From positions 1-5,863 of the forward strand of contig JAQUAR010000117.1 in NCBI GenBank assembly GCA_028687155.1: DNA of 5,863 nucleotides, in the 5' to 3' direction. Below the pieces are notes generated by a model. It searched no databases. It was not told where the DNA came from and saw nothing but the letters and a program-made list of their open reading frames with translations. This DNA comes from Methylacidiphilaceae bacterium. Its GTDB lineage: Bacteria; Verrucomicrobiota; Verrucomicrobiia; Methylacidiphilales; Methylacidiphilaceae. Numbering within the stretch: position 1 is the first letter of the stretch; the number at the start of each line of letters is the position of its first letter. The position numbers and the translations under genes were made by a program. This document shows positions 4,828 through 5,863 of this stretch, piece after piece.

Positions 4828-5863
4828 AGTCTTCGGAGCTAAGCAGTCTTCTCGGCCGGCCGCTCGGACGGGAGGAGGTCGAAGGAGCGGTCGCCTGCTT
4901 GCTGGATGAAACGGTCGCAGAGGAGGAGAAGATCGCTTTCCTCCTCGAGGTGGAGGAGCGGGGCGCCACGAGCCGGGAAGCGGCCTTTTTCGCGGAGGCC
5001 TTCCGAGGGCGCTCCGTTTCCTTGGGGTTTTCGGGTCACTGGGAGGGCAGGCCCCTGGTGGACTGCTGCGGGACCGGCGGAGGCGGGCTCAACCTCTGCA
5101 ACATCTCGACCGGGACCATGTTCGTGCTCGCCGCGGCGGGTATTCCGGTGGTGAAGCATGGCAACCGAGGGGTGAGCAAGCTTTCGGGAAGTGGGGACGT
5201 GCTGGAAGCGATGGGCATCCCGATCCGGCTCTCCCCGCCGGCGGCAGAGCGCTCGCTGCGGGAGTTGGGGATGGTCTACCTACACGCCCCGGATTACCAT
5301 CCGGCCTTTGCGACCCTGGGTCCCCTGCGTAAGAAGCTGGCGGCACGGGGAAGGAGGACGATCTTTCATCTGCTGGGCCCGCTGCTCAACCCGGCTCGTC
5401 CCTCCGTTCAGATCGTAGGGGTTTTTCTCCGAGGGCATCTCACATTTTTTGAGGAAGCACTTCTGCTCGGCGGCTGCCGGAGGCCGGTGGTGCTCTTCGG
5501 AACGGACGGGAACGGGCGGGCTCTCGGGGAACTCGGCCTGGAAGGGGAGGCGATGATCCAGGGGCTCGATCTGCCGGAGGCAAAGCAGGTCCTGGCAGAG
5601 TTTGCGCAACGCCGGGGATACGCGGGTTGCCGCCTTGAGGAGGCCCTGGTTACCTCCGCCCGGGAGAGTGCGGCCCGGCTGCGGGCGGTCTTCGCGGGGG
5701 AAGAGAAGGGACTCGTTCGGGCGCTGTTGACGACGAACGCGGCCGTGGGGCTGGTCGCCTGCGGCCAGCCCGCCTCTTTCGCGAAGGCGCTGGAGAAGGT
5801 CGAAGATCTCCTCGATCGAGGCATCGTGGCGGAGAGGCTTCGCATGGCAGAACGATTGGCGCC
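4824..5863 (+). CDS. trpD: TrpD-family phosphoribosyltransferase (3' end outside window)
   Basis: The family enzyme transfers phosphoribosyl from PRPP to anthranilate, the second step of tryptophan synthesis. The ATG at 4824 overlaps the carA stop (ATGA). 346 codons are visible without a stop; the family is about 340 residues, so only the last few should be missing. Motifs: DCCGTGG (80-86), NIST (93-96), VVKHGNRGVSKLSGSGDVLEAMG (110-131, given in parts as KHGNR 111-115 and SGSGDVLEAMG 121-131), HAPDYHPAF (154-162), R169 at the anthranilate-binding arginine position, and FHLLGPLLNPA (181-191). Oddities: the usual acidic residue of GTGGDG is glycine (G87), and the Mg-binding Asp-Glu pair of the normal DGLDEL region reads DGNGRAL (228-234). 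There is also about one extra residue before RRTIF (177-181). Either it is a divergent TrpD with altered metal use, or a paralogue with another acceptor. The fold assignment is firm; the substrate is not. Only a weak GGGCGG precedes the start. Confidence 0.85.
   Translation, partial: MKSSELSSLLGRPLGREEVEGAVACLLDETVAEEEKIAFLLEVEERGATSREAAFFAEAFRGRSVSLGFSGHWEGRPLVDCCGTGGGGLNLCNISTGTMFVLAAAGIPVVKHGNRGVSKLSGSGDVLEAMGIPIRLSPPAAERSLRELGMVYLHAPDYHPAFATLGPLRKKLAARGRRTIFHLLGPLLNPARPSVQIVGVFLRGHLTFFEEALLLGGCRRPVVLFGTDGNGRALGELGLEGEAMIQGLDLPEAKQVLAEFAQRRGYAGCRLEEALVTSARESAARLRAVFAGEEKGLVRALLTTNAAVGLVACGQPASFAKALEKVEDLLDRGIVAERLRMAERLA

Overview
This is an ordinary chromosomal biosynthesis region with no mobile elements, phage genes, CRISPR, rRNA or tRNA. 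It is GC-rich (roughly 60-65% by eye) and tightly packed, so it looks bacterial. The organism cannot be fixed from one window. The short GTG/ATG overlaps, poor Shine-Dalgarno sites before some genes, and a LeuD that strongly recalls the plant chloroplast type are compatible with a Verrucomicrobiota/PVC-group bacterium, for example a high-GC relative of Methylacidiphilum. That placement is an inference of low to moderate confidence.

Layout: two divergent transcription units face away from a 340-base gap (1076-1415). The minus-strand unit is leucine biosynthesis: leuD (533-1075, isopropylmalate isomerase small subunit), then leuB (498 to beyond base 1, isopropylmalate dehydrogenase, 3' end outside the window). 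No leuC lies directly upstream of leuD. The plus-strand unit is mainly de novo pyrimidine biosynthesis: pyrB (1416-2387), pyrC (2384-3664), carA (3652-4827), then a TrpD-family phosphoribosyltransferase (4824 to beyond 5863). The three plus-strand junctions overlap by 4, 13 and 4 bases, which indicates one polycistronic, translationally coupled operon.

How the genes work together: CarA is the glutaminase subunit of carbamoyl-phosphate synthetase (its partner CarB is not in the window). PyrB joins carbamoyl phosphate to aspartate, and PyrC cyclises the product to dihydroorotate. The TrpD-family gene would normally act in tryptophan synthesis, using PRPP, the same co-substrate used later in pyrimidine synthesis by PyrE. 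On the other strand, LeuD with an unlinked LeuC isomerises isopropylmalate and LeuB oxidatively decarboxylates it.

The most notable point is the TrpD-family protein. Its fold-defining motifs are clear, but two acidic metal/PRPP-binding elements of normal anthranilate phosphoribosyltransferases appear to be replaced, and it sits in a pyr operon rather than a trp operon. The second point is the plant-like LeuD separated from leuC. I found no convincing evidence for an undescribed multi-gene system.
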